Counted from the first letter of the stretch, positions 32,057 to 43,763 are shown. The stretch: 64,000 bases of DNA from Xylaria sp. FL1777 (GCA_022578965.1 MU400541.1:124001-188000), one strand, 5' to 3'. Numbers and translations: made by a program. Notes: generated by a model from the sequence alone, not told the origin.

Positions 32057-33709
32057 CTACGCGATCCAGAACCAAACCCTCTCTAAGAAGTTCCTTGGTT
32101 CAATATTCGGCCAGGTGCCCTCAAGGCCATCGATCTCTGCCTTCCCACTCCAAAGATCCATTTCTCCTAAGGGGACAAGTTTTGTCTTCTTGACAAACTT
32201 ATACCCCAAGACCAGGGCTAGGAAAATCGGGACATCAATATAAGGCGGGATGAAAGTCTTCGCGCTGAACTTGCCGGGAAAGAACGCATCAAAACCGTTG
32301 AAGAAGGCCACCACGACGCAAAAGCACAGCGCGAAATACGCTAAGAACGGTTGCAGCGGCGCCTTGTACGGCAGGGTGTCGCGAGAGATGCCGTTATGTC
32401 GCAGGCCGTAGTAGAAGCGTAGATAGGTGATACACACGGACGACCAGATGATGAGCGTCGACACGGCGGATAAGTTCGAAAACCAAAAGAAGACGTTCTC
32501 GCCGCTATTACTGACGTTGAGATAGGCGAGCAGCGAGAGTAGCGTGGTGGCCGCGACGCACGCGTACGGGACGCCCCAGCGTTCGAAGGTGAAGAACCCG
32601 GGGGCTTTGCTATCGAGGGCGGCGGAGTACAACACACGGGTAGAGGCGTAGAAGAACGAGTTCCCGGCCGACCAAGCCGAGGAGAGGATAACGGCGTTGA
32701 TGATGGATGGTAGAATGGCGATGCCGCCGTTTTCGATAGCGATGACGAAGGGGCTAGCGGCTGCGCCGGGAGCCGACGTGCGGATGGCGTCGAGTAGACG
32801 TGAATCCATCGACGACACGCACAACGTAACTAGGAATATGGCAAGCACGTAAAATAGCGCGATGCGCCAGAAGACGCGACGGATTGCCTTGGGGATGTTG
32901 CGGCGGGGGTTCTCCGTCTCACCAGACGCGATCACAACCATCTCACTGCCGCCGTAGGAGAACGTGGCTTGGATGAACACCTTCCAGAAAGCGAGGAACC
33001 GGCCCAATGTGCCGGTGACGAGGTACTCGTTCATCGGGCCTGGGTCCTCCCAATATCTGAAGCCGATGCGCTCGCCACTTGGCGTCCCGCCCAGCGTCAC
33101 GATGAACATTAGCAGGATCAATCCTACTATAGTCGTCAACTTCACGGCGCCGAAGACGAACTCCGCCTCGCCGTAGACGCGCACGGGGAGGCAGTTGACG
33201 ACGACCATGGCGAAGAGGAAGAGGGTGATGAGAGCGACCGTGGGCACATTGTTGGGCCAGTAGTCGACGATGACGACGCTGGCCGTCACCTCGATGGGCA
33301 CACCGATGGCGATCTGCCACCAGTAGTTCCAGGCGACAGCGAAACCTAGAGCCTCGTCGACGTAGCGCGCCGCGTACACAGGCACGGCGCCCGGCAGTGG
33401 AAGATACGTTGCCATCTCCCCCAGACTGTGCACAACGCAGTACACGTTAAATGCTGTGATGAGATACGCCAAAAACGCCGAAAGAGGGCCGGCCAGTGAC
33501 AATGCCTGACCGCTGCCGATGAACAGACCCGTGCCAATGGCCCCTGACAACGCCATAAATTGCACGTGCCGCGACTTCAGCTTCCGTTCGAGAGTGCCCA
33601 CGTTGCGGCACTCTGCATCCCCCTTCGGGTCGCTGGCGAAGTCATCGTGGAGAATGGTCGGATCCGACTTTGTCTCATTTTGGTAACTTGCCGCCTCGAT
33701 ATCGGCCAT
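32057..33709 (-). CDS. amino-acid permease (APC superfamily, AAT family)
   Basis: Single exon, 550 residues with about 12 membrane spans. The cytosolic N-terminus leads into LKSRHVQFMALSGAIGTGLF, the YAT/AAT signature in span 1, then SLGEMATYLPLPGAVPVYAA in span 3. TFSYGGSEMVVIASGETENP carries the conserved E-x-GE-x-x-NPR region, followed by RRNIPKAIRR. A region near residue 360 (SSAWSAGNSFFYASTRVLY) matches the family core. It ends in a hydrophilic tail finishing ERVWFWIA. Role: plasma-membrane H+-coupled uptake of amino acids; the specificity cannot be read. The neighbouring rhodopsin-domain gene lies on the same strand downstream, with no sign of co-regulation. Confidence 0.93.
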   Translation of the reverse strand: MADIEAASYQNETKSDPTILHDDFASDPKGDAECRNVGTLERKLKSRHVQFMALSGAIGTGLFIGSGQALSLAGPLSAFLAYLITAFNVYCVVHSLGEMATYLPLPGAVPVYAARYVDEALGFAVAWNYWWQIAIGVPIEVTASVVIVDYWPNNVPTVALITLFLFAMVVVNCLPVRVYGEAEFVFGAVKLTTIVGLILLMFIVTLGGTPSGERIGFRYWEDPGPMNEYLVTGTLGRFLAFWKVFIQATFSYGGSEMVVIASGETENPRRNIPKAIRRVFWRIALFYVLAIFLVTLCVSSMDSRLLDAIRTSAPGAAASPFVIAIENGGIAILPSIINAVILSSAWSAGNSFFYASTRVLYSAALDSKAPGFFTFERWGVPYACVAATTLLSLLAYLNVSNSGENVFFWFSNLSAVSTLIIWSSVCITYLRFYYGLRHNGISRDTLPYKAPLQPFLAYFALCFCVVVAFFNGFDAFFPGKFSAKTFIPPYIDVPIFLALVLGYKFVKKTKLVPLGEMDLWSGKAEIDGLEGTWPNIEPRNFLERVWFWIA

Positions 33710-34827
33710 GATAGCAGTCTACAATTAATTTTGTCGAAAGTTTGGGAGAATCGCTTTTTCTCCCATGACAAATCTTCCTGTTAAACGCAACAGTAGGAGA
33801 AGGTTTGGAGCTGCTCGAGTTATGTTCGCAGCGGTGCCGGTACGGATTCTTTCTTATTGTCGGTGAGGGGAAGCCCTGTCGTTTATCTACAAGACGATGA
33901 TATCCTGGCTACTGATAACCATCCTAGCTGTAAGCCCGAAAACGTTGTGTCGATCATCGCGGGGTAGCTTTTGGCCTATATCGCTTTTGAGCCGATGCTA
34001 CGTACCATCGCGTGAGGCCTACCTTGACTTGCACAGCTTGGCAATGACCAAAGCCTGGGCAGAAACCTGAGATTCTAACTGTCCCACTTGAGTCGATGTT
34101 GATCTGCGTTGTGGATGGATTGAACTTATAGGTCGGAGATAAGTATGCGGGGTCTATCTGGGTAGAACCGACTGATTATCAGTTGCTTCGAATAGATCAT
34201 CTCATGTTCGATCACACTGCATGCAGATACAGCCATATGTGGAGTATGGTAGTTAAGTTATAAGTTCTATCATGAAAAGCAATGAAAGACCGAGCTGGGG
34301 AATGGGATTCTGTAAAGGGAGTCACGCAGAAGTCCTTGAATCCAATTGGGACGACGAGCTAAATCACACACATGTTAGGGTGCAGTCATGTTGGTAGGAG
34401 ATATAAAATAGCCCGCGACGTACAGATGAGGCATCCGTTCGGCAGCCGTTATCAATTCCACTTCTTAAGATAACCGAGATCGGTCGAAGTTAGAATACGA
34501 CGTCTTATTCAGTTTGGGTTCGTGTAGATAGCTGTCTTCTCGTTATATACGAGTTGGCTGCGCTTAGGTAAAATGCTTGACTAGCTTCCAGTTCTCTAGT
34601 GCATTTCGATGAGCAATAGCAGCGATCGTTTAGGGAAAGTGGATGCAAATGTCCGCTACACAACAGTCTTTGCTTTTATTGGGTCGTCTTTGGGAAGACT
34701 GATCTAAAGGCGGTCGTGAGGTCGTCGAAGATCCTTCATGCCCTTAAGATCACCCCTCCAGTGGGCTTGTTAGTTGCGGCGTGTGATTTGAGCCTCGGTA
34801 CAATTCTTGAGTTATTATGAGTTTGAA
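33710..34827. other. intergenic: permease promoter and CCL1 3' flank
   Basis: About 1.1 kb; no gene supported. Confidence 0.55.
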
Positions 34828-35963
34828 TCATAGTGGAGGGCCGAACATATCAGCTCCACCTACGACTCTCCGTCTCTTGGCATCTCTCTCGTCGTCTTTG
34901 TTAGTGCCGTTGCTAGTACCGAAGACGTCGCCGTCGTCTTTTATAGCTACCTTCGCCTTAGTCTTTTGCTGGGCCTGCTCTCTTCTTGCCTTCTGTAATG
35001 CAACCAGATCAACCCGATCCGGATCTCGACATTTCTTGAGTTTTTTGTTCAGCGGTTTCATCGTCTCCTTGCTCTCGCCCTGACACTCAATTAGAATTCA
35101 CAGCTTACACGGGGTCCACAGAGGCAGGTTCTTACTGCATCCCAGTACGTTGTTCGCCTCTCTGGCGGCTCCTTCTCTAGCATAGCTCTGCAATTCTGTA
35201 TTAGCTCCAAGGCCTGGTTCTTCGCACTCTCGCTCTGGCCCGAAAAGGCGTCGCGCAGTAGTCGCTGCAGCAAGCCTTCATCTGCCATGGACAACGCGCC
35301 AAACATGATCTGGCTCGGAGTGTAATGGAAGTAGGCATCAGTGAGAAGCGGGCTAAACTTAAGGATATCCCGTGCTCTCTGATGCGCGCGGGCAAGGCGG
35401 GTTTCGTCGAAGTCTCGGAGCCTCCTGAGCTCCATGATGGCACCCTCTAAAGCACGGTAGGGATGACGCACATCGAAGGCGAAGCGTAGACCCTGGCATA
35501 AAACATACTCAGCTGCTAACACTTCCTCGCCGGTGATGCCGGGGAACTTGTCGGCAAACTTCTGCAGGCGGTAGTAGAGCCCCTCAGCCTTGCAGGCAAA
35601 GAAGATGCAAGTCATAGTAAGGGCCCTGGGCGGATAGGTCATGAGACTGTTGGTGACGTAGAAACGGCGGAAGAAGATGGCAGCCGTTGCCTGTATCTCG
35701 GAGGGGAGGTCGCAGAATTGGGCTGCACGCAGCAGATCGACGATGTAGAAGTTGAGCAGCATGGCCTCGTCGGCGGGCGTGAGGAAGTCGGGGAGCGGGT
35801 CGACGGGCGGCGACGAGGTGCGCAGGCGGTTGGAGATGTGCGAGACAGCAAGGGAGCTGGTCTTTTCGCGAAGCGACTGTAGATGTGAGGGCGAGAAGGA
35901 CCACAGCCGGTACTGGCTGGATTGGCGGTAGCGAGCATCTTCTGTCGCCATGGCTGCTGGCAA
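34828..35963 (-). CDS. CCL1: cyclin H/Ccl1-type cyclin of TFIIH (CDK-activating kinase)
   Basis: Exons complement(34828..35079, 35136..35963), 359 residues; the 56-bp intron (GTAAGA...GTGTCAG) joins in phase 0 as TTYWDA/GESKETMKPLNKK. The N-terminus has the cyclin H hallmark RYRQSSQYRLWSFSPSHL. Cyclin box 1 spans about residues 70-165 (LLRAAQFCDLPSEIQATAAI, MTCIFFACKAEG), and box 2 runs from about 165 to 270. The C-terminal KCRDPDRVDLVALQKARREQ and a basic/disordered tail match fungal Ccl1 proteins. Role: partner of Kin28/CDK7 in TFIIH, phosphorylating the RNA polymerase II CTD, in the nucleus. The second Met (35951, MATEDARYRQ) is the likelier start. Cyclin C (Ssn8) was considered, but it lacks this N-terminus. 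Confidence 0.88.
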
Positions 35964-36583
35964 TGAGCTTGCGGGTAGACGGCGGATATAAAAGCGTCGG
36001 CGAGATGCTCGATGGTCGACGATGGATGGTGGATGGTGGATGATTGCTTGTGAGAATGAAGGAGTTGGTTAGAATTATCAGCGACAAATGCCGAGAAGAG
36101 AAGAAATATCAAGCGACCATAGTCGTGTTGAATATAGTCTATATATGAGGTGGGATGGAGAGGTATGGTAAGTACCTGAGGTAAGTACTTTTGTATCTTG
36201 CCTGATGGCTGGAATTTGAAGGGTTAGACATAACTTATCGATAAGAGCTATTACGTGCTGGTCTACAGTAACGCTTCTGTCTATACTGTTCTAGGTACTG
36301 TGCACTGCACTATATACATATGTATTGAGTATCTAATTAACTAGGTAGTTAAATGACTTAAGTTACGTTAACTTGTGTACGATTATTATAATGACTTTTG
36401 CTTATTTTAAAAACTAGCTTGGTTAGTGGCATGGTGATTGGAATTAGGTATATGAGGGGAAGTGCAAGTTTAGAGTGAAGATGTGAATCAATTTAGGTCT
36501 AGTTATAAAAATACAGGAATTTGTGATCCCAAAGATGCCCAACACATTCTTTCAACGAACTATCAACTTGCTTACTTCCTTAC
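35964..36583. other. intergenic
   Basis: 620 bp: CCL1 promoter and 3' flank of the FAD monooxygenase. Contains a short GATGGATGGTG microsatellite near 36020. No gene. Confidence 0.55.
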
Positions 36584-37952
36584 CTACTCAAACACTAGGT
36601 CCTCAGGCTGAACGCCTCCACTAATAAGCTTGATCATTCTCTCAGCACCATCCTCCTGGAACTGCAGATGCATAGCCTTTTCCGTCTTAGCAGTCTCTTT
36701 GGCTGACCGAGCAAACATGCCCTTCTCATACTGCTGCAACATGACCGCCAGCGCGTCTCCATCCGTGCTTCCGGTCTTGACACAATGAATGATGCCCTCC
36801 GCCAGCTCCAGCGCGTCCACTAGAGCAACGTTCACACCGACACCAGCAAATGGTGTCATGAGATGCGCTGCGTCTCCAACAAGCGTAACACCTGGTCGAG
36901 ACTCCCAGGTAAGTCCCACAGGCAACATGTACAGCGGGCGGAGCACCGGCTTGTCGGTCATAGTAAGAAAGATGCGCTTCGCCTCGGCAAACCAATCCCC
37001 GAAATACCCCTCGATAAATCTCTCTCTTACCCCCGCATCAGCCCAGTCGACATCGGCGCCATCGTCCTCTTCCCCAAGTAGAGCCTTAGCGCTGGGCGGG
37101 GTTTTCGAATCTGTCTTAACGGAGGCATAGCACCTAGCATCTGCCTCATCGCCCTGCCCATTCCGCTGGAAAAGCAAAGCGCGGTTCTTGGCCCAGAGAA
37201 AGCAGTTCCCCAGCCCGACGAAAGCAGAAACATCTGGCGCGACCACGTCAACTTTACGGAGACCTACGTCGAGCGCGGTAACGCCGGAGTAAAGGGGCTG
37301 CTGGTCTGTCAGGAGCGCGCGGGAGCGCGACCAGGCACCGTCGGCGCCAACCACCAGGTCGAAGGGCGTGGGACGAGAGCCATCGTCCAGCTCAATACTC
37401 CACTGCTTGGAGTCTGGAACCGGGACCACCGAGGTCACTTTTCTGCCCCACTGGATTGTGTTGGCGGGCAAACTCGCGATCAAGAGATCTTTGAGGGCCG
37501 GACGGTCTATTTCCGGTCGCCCCTTGACGAATTTACCTGTTACTTCTCCATTCTGCTGGTTCTCGGGCACATCTGGCGATTCTTTGTCGCCCTCGCCGCT
37601 ATCTTCGAATAGGATGGTGCCGTCCTTATGCATGACTATGATAATGCCGTTAACATTGAACTTGAGGTCTCGAGGTAATTACAAAAATACATCAGTATAT
37701 CAACTCACTCTTAATAGCATCTCCCCCTAACCTCATGACAGCGCGGAATTTATCTAGTAGTCCTGCGGCGTTGAGAGCCTGTTGCCCGGAGTACTGATGG
37801 ATGTCGAGGCTACCGCCTTGGCTGCGGGCAAGGGCGCTGCTATCGCGCTCGTAAATAATGCAAGGGATATTGTTGTGATGCAAGATGCTTGCGAGCATCA
37901 GGCCTCCTGGTCCAGCGCCGATAATGGCTATTCTGGGCGTATTTCTGGCCAT
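36584..37952 (-). CDS. FAD-dependent monooxygenase (PF01494, TetX/PHBH-like)
   Basis: Exons complement(36584..37635, 37709..37952), 431 residues. The 73-bp intron (GTGAGT...ATCATAG) joins in frame as GGDAIK/IMHKDGTILFED. Motifs: the FAD-binding GxGxxG in IAIIGAGPGGLMLASILHHN, the DG motif in DLVVGADGAWSRSR, and the GD motif in VTLVGDAAHLMTPFAGVGVN. Length and order suit single-component aromatic hydroxylases and TetX-like enzymes. No signal or membrane anchor; cytosolic. It stands alone: neighbours are a core cyclin gene and a core mitochondrial gene, so no pathway can be assigned. It could detoxify a small phenolic or antibiotic-like compound; that is inference. Confidence 0.9.
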
Positions 37953-38857
37953 ATTTTCTAAGGAGGCTTGAACGGAGATGTTGAAAGTAGAGAAGGCTAG
38001 ACTTAAAATTCCGGTCTTAAGTCAACTAAGTCCGGTTGGTAAGATGTCGAGCTGCGTGTTAATGACGAGAATTAGTTCTGTCATGGCGAGAGAAGAGAGA
38101 TGTTATATATATAGGCTTGATTACTCCGGATACGCGGACATAACTTATCCGACTCCGAGCCCATGGTTTCAGCATGGCTGCCTGCGCGTCAGCTGTAGAC
38201 CTGAATCTCGGTTGCGAGGATGTAGTTAATGTCTCGTTTCGTCCGGGATTCTTTTCTTTGGTAATATGCCGTTGTATTCGTGGTACCGCCGCGCCGACTT
38301 GAAGACTGCGGTCGTTGGATGTACTAGTTGAAGATGTGCGGGCCGGGGCCGCACGCCAGTCTCGGCCGAATCCCCGGTTGCGAACAACAACATGTCTTAA
38401 GAGCAGCCCGCCAGCGTAGCTAATGACCCAAGATTGTAATTTCGGATTACTACGAAATACTAGTATTAGTAGATTATTCTTATAAAGAATTAATTAAACT
38501 TCCACCCTCAGTAGGTACCTAGGTATGCTGGACAGTTTGCTGTACCTAATCTCAGACCCGGGGTCTATGCAATACTCAGTGATCAAATATCCTTATAAAG
38601 AGACATTATCCACCAATCCAGTAAAAAGGTGGGGTTCTGACTGGAGCTATATCGTCACCGGCAACGCCATGCATAATGAACTACCTACATCCACTCTTGT
38701 TAGAGAAAAGCTCCAATTGTGCCGAATACAAGTCGCAATTGAGAACGATCGCGACCTCGGTTGATTTGGGCTCCCGGGACTCGCGGACGAGCACCAATCC
38801 ACATAAATATAGTTATAGTATAGAGCCCGCCGTCCTGGGAACCAGGAAACACGGCCC
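37953..38857. other. divergent intergenic
   Basis: 905 bp between the divergent FAD monooxygenase and AIM18-like genes. It contains a TACCTAGGTA palindrome at 38516-38525. Small ORFs only. Confidence 0.55.
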
Positions 38858-40024
38858 ATGATGAGGGCAGCACGTTCTCTACCCTCGGCACCGCTTCTGC
38901 GGTCTCTTGCAACCGGCCCGCGTCTCTCGTTCGCGCCGCCGCGCATGCAATGCCTGCAGAAGCACCCGTCTCCCGTCCAGCGCCGGACCTTCGTGCGGGG
39001 TACGCAGCCGTCGTCCGGCCGTGCCGTCGAGAACATCGACGTCAAACGCATGAGACACCAGTCCCACCATTATTACATCCGACGACGCAATTTCCTGCTC
39101 TGCGGCTCCATCGCCGGCATCATCGCCAGCTGCTATACTGCCTATCTTCTCGTCGCCGAGCTGCGCAAGCCCAAGAAGCTCGACTCCGGGCTCCCCACCA
39201 ACACCGACCCCTTCACCACCGAAGCCGGTTCTAAGCGCAAGACCGTCTTGCATGACGCCGACGGCCGCGAGCTAGTGCCTACCGGAAACAGCACGGTTCC
39301 CACATTCCCGCGCCTGTTAGATCTAGCCTACGGGGCTGAGGCGGATCGGGAGGAAATCAATGGCGTCGAGTACACCCTGGTCGGCCTCGGCGTTCGGACC
39401 GTCACCTTTCTTGGCTTCGAAGTATATATGGTTGGGTACTACGTAGCGACGCAGGACATCGCGGCACTCCAGGCCCGTCTCGTCAAGGAAATCAACCCAA
39501 TCGCCACGACGCTGGTCTCGAGCGAGAAGGACAGCTTACGCCAAGCCCTTCTCGACCCCGAGCGGGGCGAGAAGCTCTGGACTTCTATCCTCGAGGAAGT
39601 CCGTCCTCGGTCGCTGTTCAGGATCATCCCTGTCCGAGACACCGACTTCCATCATCTAAGGGACGGGTTTGTCCGCGCCATCACTGCTCGCTCGCAAGGC
39701 AACAATGCCGAGTTCGGCGACGAGGCCTTCGGTCTGGCGATGAAGGACTTCAAGTCGCTGTTCAACCGCGGGAAGGTGCCCAAGTCCCGGGAACTGCTTC
39801 TGTGCAGGGACGTCGCTGGACGGCTGACCGTGACCTACGATGATGGCAAGACCGGCATGGGTTCGATCGGCCGGGTAACTGATGAGAGGGTGTCGCGCTT
39901 GCTCTGGCTCAATTATCTAGCTGGCAAGCAAGTGGCTTCCGAGCCTGCCCGTAAGAACATCGTGGACGGCATTATGGAGTTTGTAGAAAGACCCATTGGA
40001 ACCGTAGCGACTCGGGTGGTATGA
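38858..40024 (+). CDS. AIM18: AIM18-like mitochondrial protein, chalcone-isomerase fold
   Basis: Single exon, 388 residues. The N-terminal about 50 residues are Arg/Ser/Pro-rich without acids, a mitochondrial presequence. One membrane span follows at about residues 80-100 (FLLCGSIAGIIASCYTAYLL). The rest is the chalcone-isomerase-like domain: NGVEYTLVGLGVRTVTFLGF, VYMVGYYVAT, LWTSILEEVRPRSLFRIIPV, LRDGFVRAITAR. Fungal Aim18/Aim46 proteins have this fold in the inner membrane/intermembrane space and are not known to be chalcone isomerases. The start could be Met2 (38861). A core gene. Alternative-frame ORFs over it are shadows with high-GC codons. Confidence 0.87.
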   Translation: MMRAARSLPSAPLLRSLATGPRLSFAPPRMQCLQKHPSPVQRRTFVRGTQPSSGRAVENIDVKRMRHQSHHYYIRRRNFLLCGSIAGIIASCYTAYLLVAELRKPKKLDSGLPTNTDPFTTEAGSKRKTVLHDADGRELVPTGNSTVPTFPRLLDLAYGAEADREEINGVEYTLVGLGVRTVTFLGFEVYMVGYYVATQDIAALQARLVKEINPIATTLVSSEKDSLRQALLDPERGEKLWTSILEEVRPRSLFRIIPVRDTDFHHLRDGFVRAITARSQGNNAEFGDEAFGLAMKDFKSLFNRGKVPKSRELLLCRDVAGRLTVTYDDGKTGMGSIGRVTDERVSRLLWLNYLAGKQVASEPARKNIVDGIMEFVERPIGTVATRVV

Positions 40025-41286
40025 TCTACTCCGGCGGCCCTATGATGAGGGAAACGAAGCCAGAGTGCTTGAACCTGTATGATTTTTGTACTAAAATACC
40101 TCACTCATATCTCAATTCCATGAGCCATAGTTACTCCTGCCGTTTACCCAAGCTTGGCTGAGTTGCCTCGCTTTGGCTTTCAAAGGGCCGGGGAATTTCA
40201 CATTACATCGACCAAGCATAGTGTAAATAAAACAAAACTTAACAAAGGCTAAGCATATCTCTTGAGAACAGTATTAGTACAAGTAGCAGCTACTCCTAAT
40301 CGTAGATATTAGGACTGAAGTAACGCTAGATATGTACTGGGGTTAACTCCCGGTAGTCTTTCGAATGACCTTATAATCGTCACAACAGTGCACTCACCGT
40401 AATTATCATATGCCATTTCCTTGATCTTACACTTAGTTGTAAGCTGGATATGTAAAGTCCACATTGGAAAGCTGGATCCCAACGCGGAAACTTATCTGTC
40501 AGTATTCTACGAAATTGAGTTCCATTCAATCCACGGTCATACCAACACAAACCACTCTCACCACCACTTCCCTAGTATAAATGGCCTTGACCTAACCAAT
40601 ATAGCCATACATGTAGGCCAAGGGTCTGGTACGGAGCCATGATACGAAACGATTTAGGTCATTTTTTTCGTTGTTGTTGTGATCTAAGCGGAAGTCCGTC
40701 TCGCCAACAGCAGTTGTATCGGTAAGCGACTGGGGGTGCACGGGTTGCGTGTATTTTCCGCGTCTCACTCGAACCGTTTTATAGAGCCTAGGTGGTACAT
40801 GGTGTATAGGTTTGCTTATATAACTCCTGCGGTTTGCCCGGAAAGTGTAACAATATAATAGCTCCTTATCTATAGTCCATCTTCGACGGAATGACACGAT
40901 GTGTCGCAGAACTGAATTATAAAGCTATATCGGTACTGAGTTTCACAGAAAATAGAGAATCTTGTCATCCCGCTACCTTGACGACTGTAGTTAGGTATAC
41001 ATAGGTACGTATGCTGACAATTGAATCGTAGAATAATGCATGCCCCTCGTAGCACCCGTCTTGTTTGCATTAAGCGGATGCCTAATACGGTAGTATTAGG
41101 CAGCGTTGTTATGATGTAACTTGACGAAGCTATCTAATATAGAGAAGGTCTGCAAGGACCGGCTATATGTAAACCCACTTCTCACACAAAAGACTGATGA
41201 AGCTCATCCATAATCGTCTCCAACATCGCCGATAAAACCTACCTTAGTCACAATAGTTCAATCCATTAACTTAGACTGATCTGAAA
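40025..41286. other. intergenic, no gene seen
   Basis: About 1.26 kb. Short ORFs only. Confidence 0.5.
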
Positions 41287-42183
41287 ATGAGTAGTCTCTC
41301 TATTCAGTCAGAAGCCTACGATCCATCGGTGTACTGGGCGGCGCCGGCCAGAAACTTTAAATCCTCTTCAAGACTTCATCTACAACACCAGTTATGGCGA
41401 AACACTACTCATTTCCTTTTGGAGCCCCAAATCCGAACCTTCATTCAACAAGAAAAGCAGCTAAAGATCGCTGATCTCGGATGTGGTAATGGTGTTTGGC
41501 TGACTGATCTGAGCCATGAGCTGTTCAACACAGACATATCAGTGCAACTATATGGTTATGACATTAACGACGTCAATTTCCCTCCGCAGGCTTTCCTTCC
41601 GGGCCCTGTCCAACTAAGCAAACTCAACATTTTGTCCAAAAAGCTTCCTGACGAAGTCCTTAATGCCTTCGACGTCGTCCATGTACGGGCATTCTCGAGT
41701 ATTATCCTCAACAACGACACCAGTACCTTGTTATCCGCAGTGCTATCTCTACTAAAGCCAGGCGGGTGGCTACAATGGGAAGAGATGGGCCCAGACTTCA
41801 TCGTCGAGCCAGCTTCGCCCGGGTTGTCGAAAGTTTCTTGTGAAACGCTTGCTCGGCTCGTGAAGGCTGGGGAGGACATACAGGGCATGAAGCTCGACTT
41901 TATAGGGGAGTTTGGCCGGCACTTGGGAGACGCAGGTTTCCAGCAAATCCGTGTGCGCGAAGACGCGAAACGAAAGCAGGATTACAAGGGCTGGACCGAA
42001 AACTTCCTCATGATATGGGAAGACGCTGCTTTCTTCTACCCCTCTGAGACGGATAATAACCAGGCATCGATAACGAAGGAATTCTGGGCCCAGTTGTTTG
42101 CAAAAGCTGTGCAAGAGACGGAGCAAGGCGTGGCGCTCCATCGACGCAGCGTTGTTACTGTGGTCGGGCGTAAGCCTTTGTGA
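41287..42183 (+). CDS. class I SAM-dependent methyltransferase
   Basis: Single exon, 298 residues. SAM motif I is KIADLGCGNGVWLTDL (about residues 59-74). The motif II acid is in YGYDINDVNF, a post-I/II segment is FDVVHVRAFSSII, and motif III is LLKPGGWLQWEEMG (about 154-167). The fold matches LaeA/TAM-like and secondary-metabolite methyltransferases (Methyltransf_25 type). No signal or anchor; soluble. No biosynthetic genes are adjacent, so the acceptor is unknown. Upstream is AT-rich; downstream is the relic-rich region with repeat copy 2. Confidence 0.85.
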   Translation: MSSLSIQSEAYDPSVYWAAPARNFKSSSRLHLQHQLWRNTTHFLLEPQIRTFIQQEKQLKIADLGCGNGVWLTDLSHELFNTDISVQLYGYDINDVNFPPQAFLPGPVQLSKLNILSKKLPDEVLNAFDVVHVRAFSSIILNNDTSTLLSAVLSLLKPGGWLQWEEMGPDFIVEPASPGLSKVSCETLARLVKAGEDIQGMKLDFIGEFGRHLGDAGFQQIRVREDAKRKQDYKGWTENFLMIWEDAAFFYPSETDNNQASITKEFWAQLFAKAVQETEQGVALHRRSVVTVVGRKPL

Positions 42184-43763
42184 ATTATAAGCTCGCAGAG
42201 TGTAACAAGCAAATCAATATCTCCCATCATAATACAACTTCCTTATACCCTTGCTAAACGCTACTAAGCTTAAGACATGTTCTTCGAGTATGACCTGCCA
42301 CATTTAAATCATGACCATAGGCGAGTATTTGTTCTGCTGTCTATAGTTCTAGATCCGAGCAATTTTCTAAATGGCTTATTCAATTCTTATAGTAAGCAAT
42401 CCTACGACGACTCTGTGCACCGGCGAATTCAATGCAACGTTGGTATTGATAGACTCAACGTCGAAATGGGTGCCAAAAAAGTCGCGACTACGAGTAACGT
42501 CTTATCCTGAACTTGAACAAAACAAAAATTAGCAGACAAATAGCTTCTCGATCATGTAAGCTATGGTTTGCGCTCTTACAATAGCCGAAGGGATCGTATA
42601 ACAGCGGCAAGACGGCGTCGTCTGCATACGAGTTCACGGTTACTAGCACGATGGTTAGATAGATCTTGTTCATCGAGGTTTGGCGTTAAAGAAAAATGAG
42701 TCAAATGAACAATTTATGAAAAAGCTGCTCATTGACTCTTGTGGGGTCACTTATATCTTTGATCTACTCTTGAATCTATACTCTTCACATGGCTACGCGC
42801 GGAGAGGTTGTGTAAACGCATATATTGGGGGGAGCGTCAGCCTTTCTACGACACCTAGAGTGCGCTATGCGAGCCGGCCACTCCAGGACTCGAAGACCTG
42901 CCCATCCTCACGCCCACATAAGGTTCTGCTTGGCCAATATTCTTTAGGTCTTTGTAGGTGCGACATCGGGTACGTGAAGGCTATGGCCGACCACCTACTA
43001 AGGGCCCAGGTGCAAAATATAAGGGCTGAAACCTCCCGACCACCACTGGAAAACCACCCTCTTCGTAGGAGGTGGAAAAGTGAGGCGATGGAGGAAAAAC
43101 CTAGACGCGCAGCGCGCGAAGGCAGCCCTTACACAGGGGTTGCCAAGGCAGCGCTAGCCGAGTTAGTGAATAGAACATACCATCTATTTCTTCATCCAAC
43201 TTGGCCGCGGGTTTTTACTATGAGTGACTTGTCAAGTTTGGTATCTTCTTCGCTATCGTTTCTAGAACTCTGGGAGACTTCGGCTAATATATAATTGGTC
43301 TTTAATTGATGAAGTTCTATTAGATTACTTTGCTCCTCGTGCATCGATTACTTGGAAATACTTGGAAGCGTAGGATGTAGCCTCTATTTCAGTACACTCT
43401 TTGATTGTAATTGCAGTGAATCGCTAGTTTCGTAAATAAACAATTAAGACTCGCGACAACATTCACTATGACCAAACAGCACGTTTCAGAATAATGCTGC
43501 TTGGTTTGTCTTGTCTTGTCATGGGGTTAGGATGTCCTGTGGCTTTCCCCCCCGCAGCTTACTACCTGCCCAGGGCGGTTGGCAGGCAAGAAGACGGATA
43601 GGGGCCATAATTGGAAGCTGACGATAGGCTACCATGGAGCACAGCCATGACTGTTACCGCGCAGCTGAAAGGGCAGTGCAAAATAGGTACTATAGAGCAA
43701 TCTCGTCTTTTGCTTTTTTTTTGTCTCTTTAATTTGATAACATATACGGAGGCAAAACGAAAT
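42184..43763. other. intergenic with dispersed-repeat copy 2
   Basis: About 1.6 kb. A 204-codon plus-strand frame at 42680-43294 runs through the repeat copy and is not supported as a gene. Confidence 0.5.
42775..43145 (-). repeat. dispersed repeat copy 2, inverted relative to copy 1
   Basis: The reverse complement of this segment aligns with 5930-6262 over nearly its full length, including the GACCTAAAGAATATTGG and GCCGGCTCGCATAGCGC blocks and the outer GCGCGTAGCNATGTGAAG end. Divergence is mostly transitions plus small indels. Ends are approximate; no terminal inverted repeat or target duplication could be fixed by eye. Confidence 0.7.

Noticed and set aside
37636..37708. Alternative 40-bp intron in the FAD monooxygenase gene (acceptor CTCGAG)
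   Set aside because: It leaves a non-conserved insertion before GTILFED; the 73-bp intron restores the family sequence.
42680..43294. 204-codon plus-strand ORF
   Set aside because: It runs straight through dispersed-repeat copy 2, has no domain features, and the frame is not kept in the other repeat copy.
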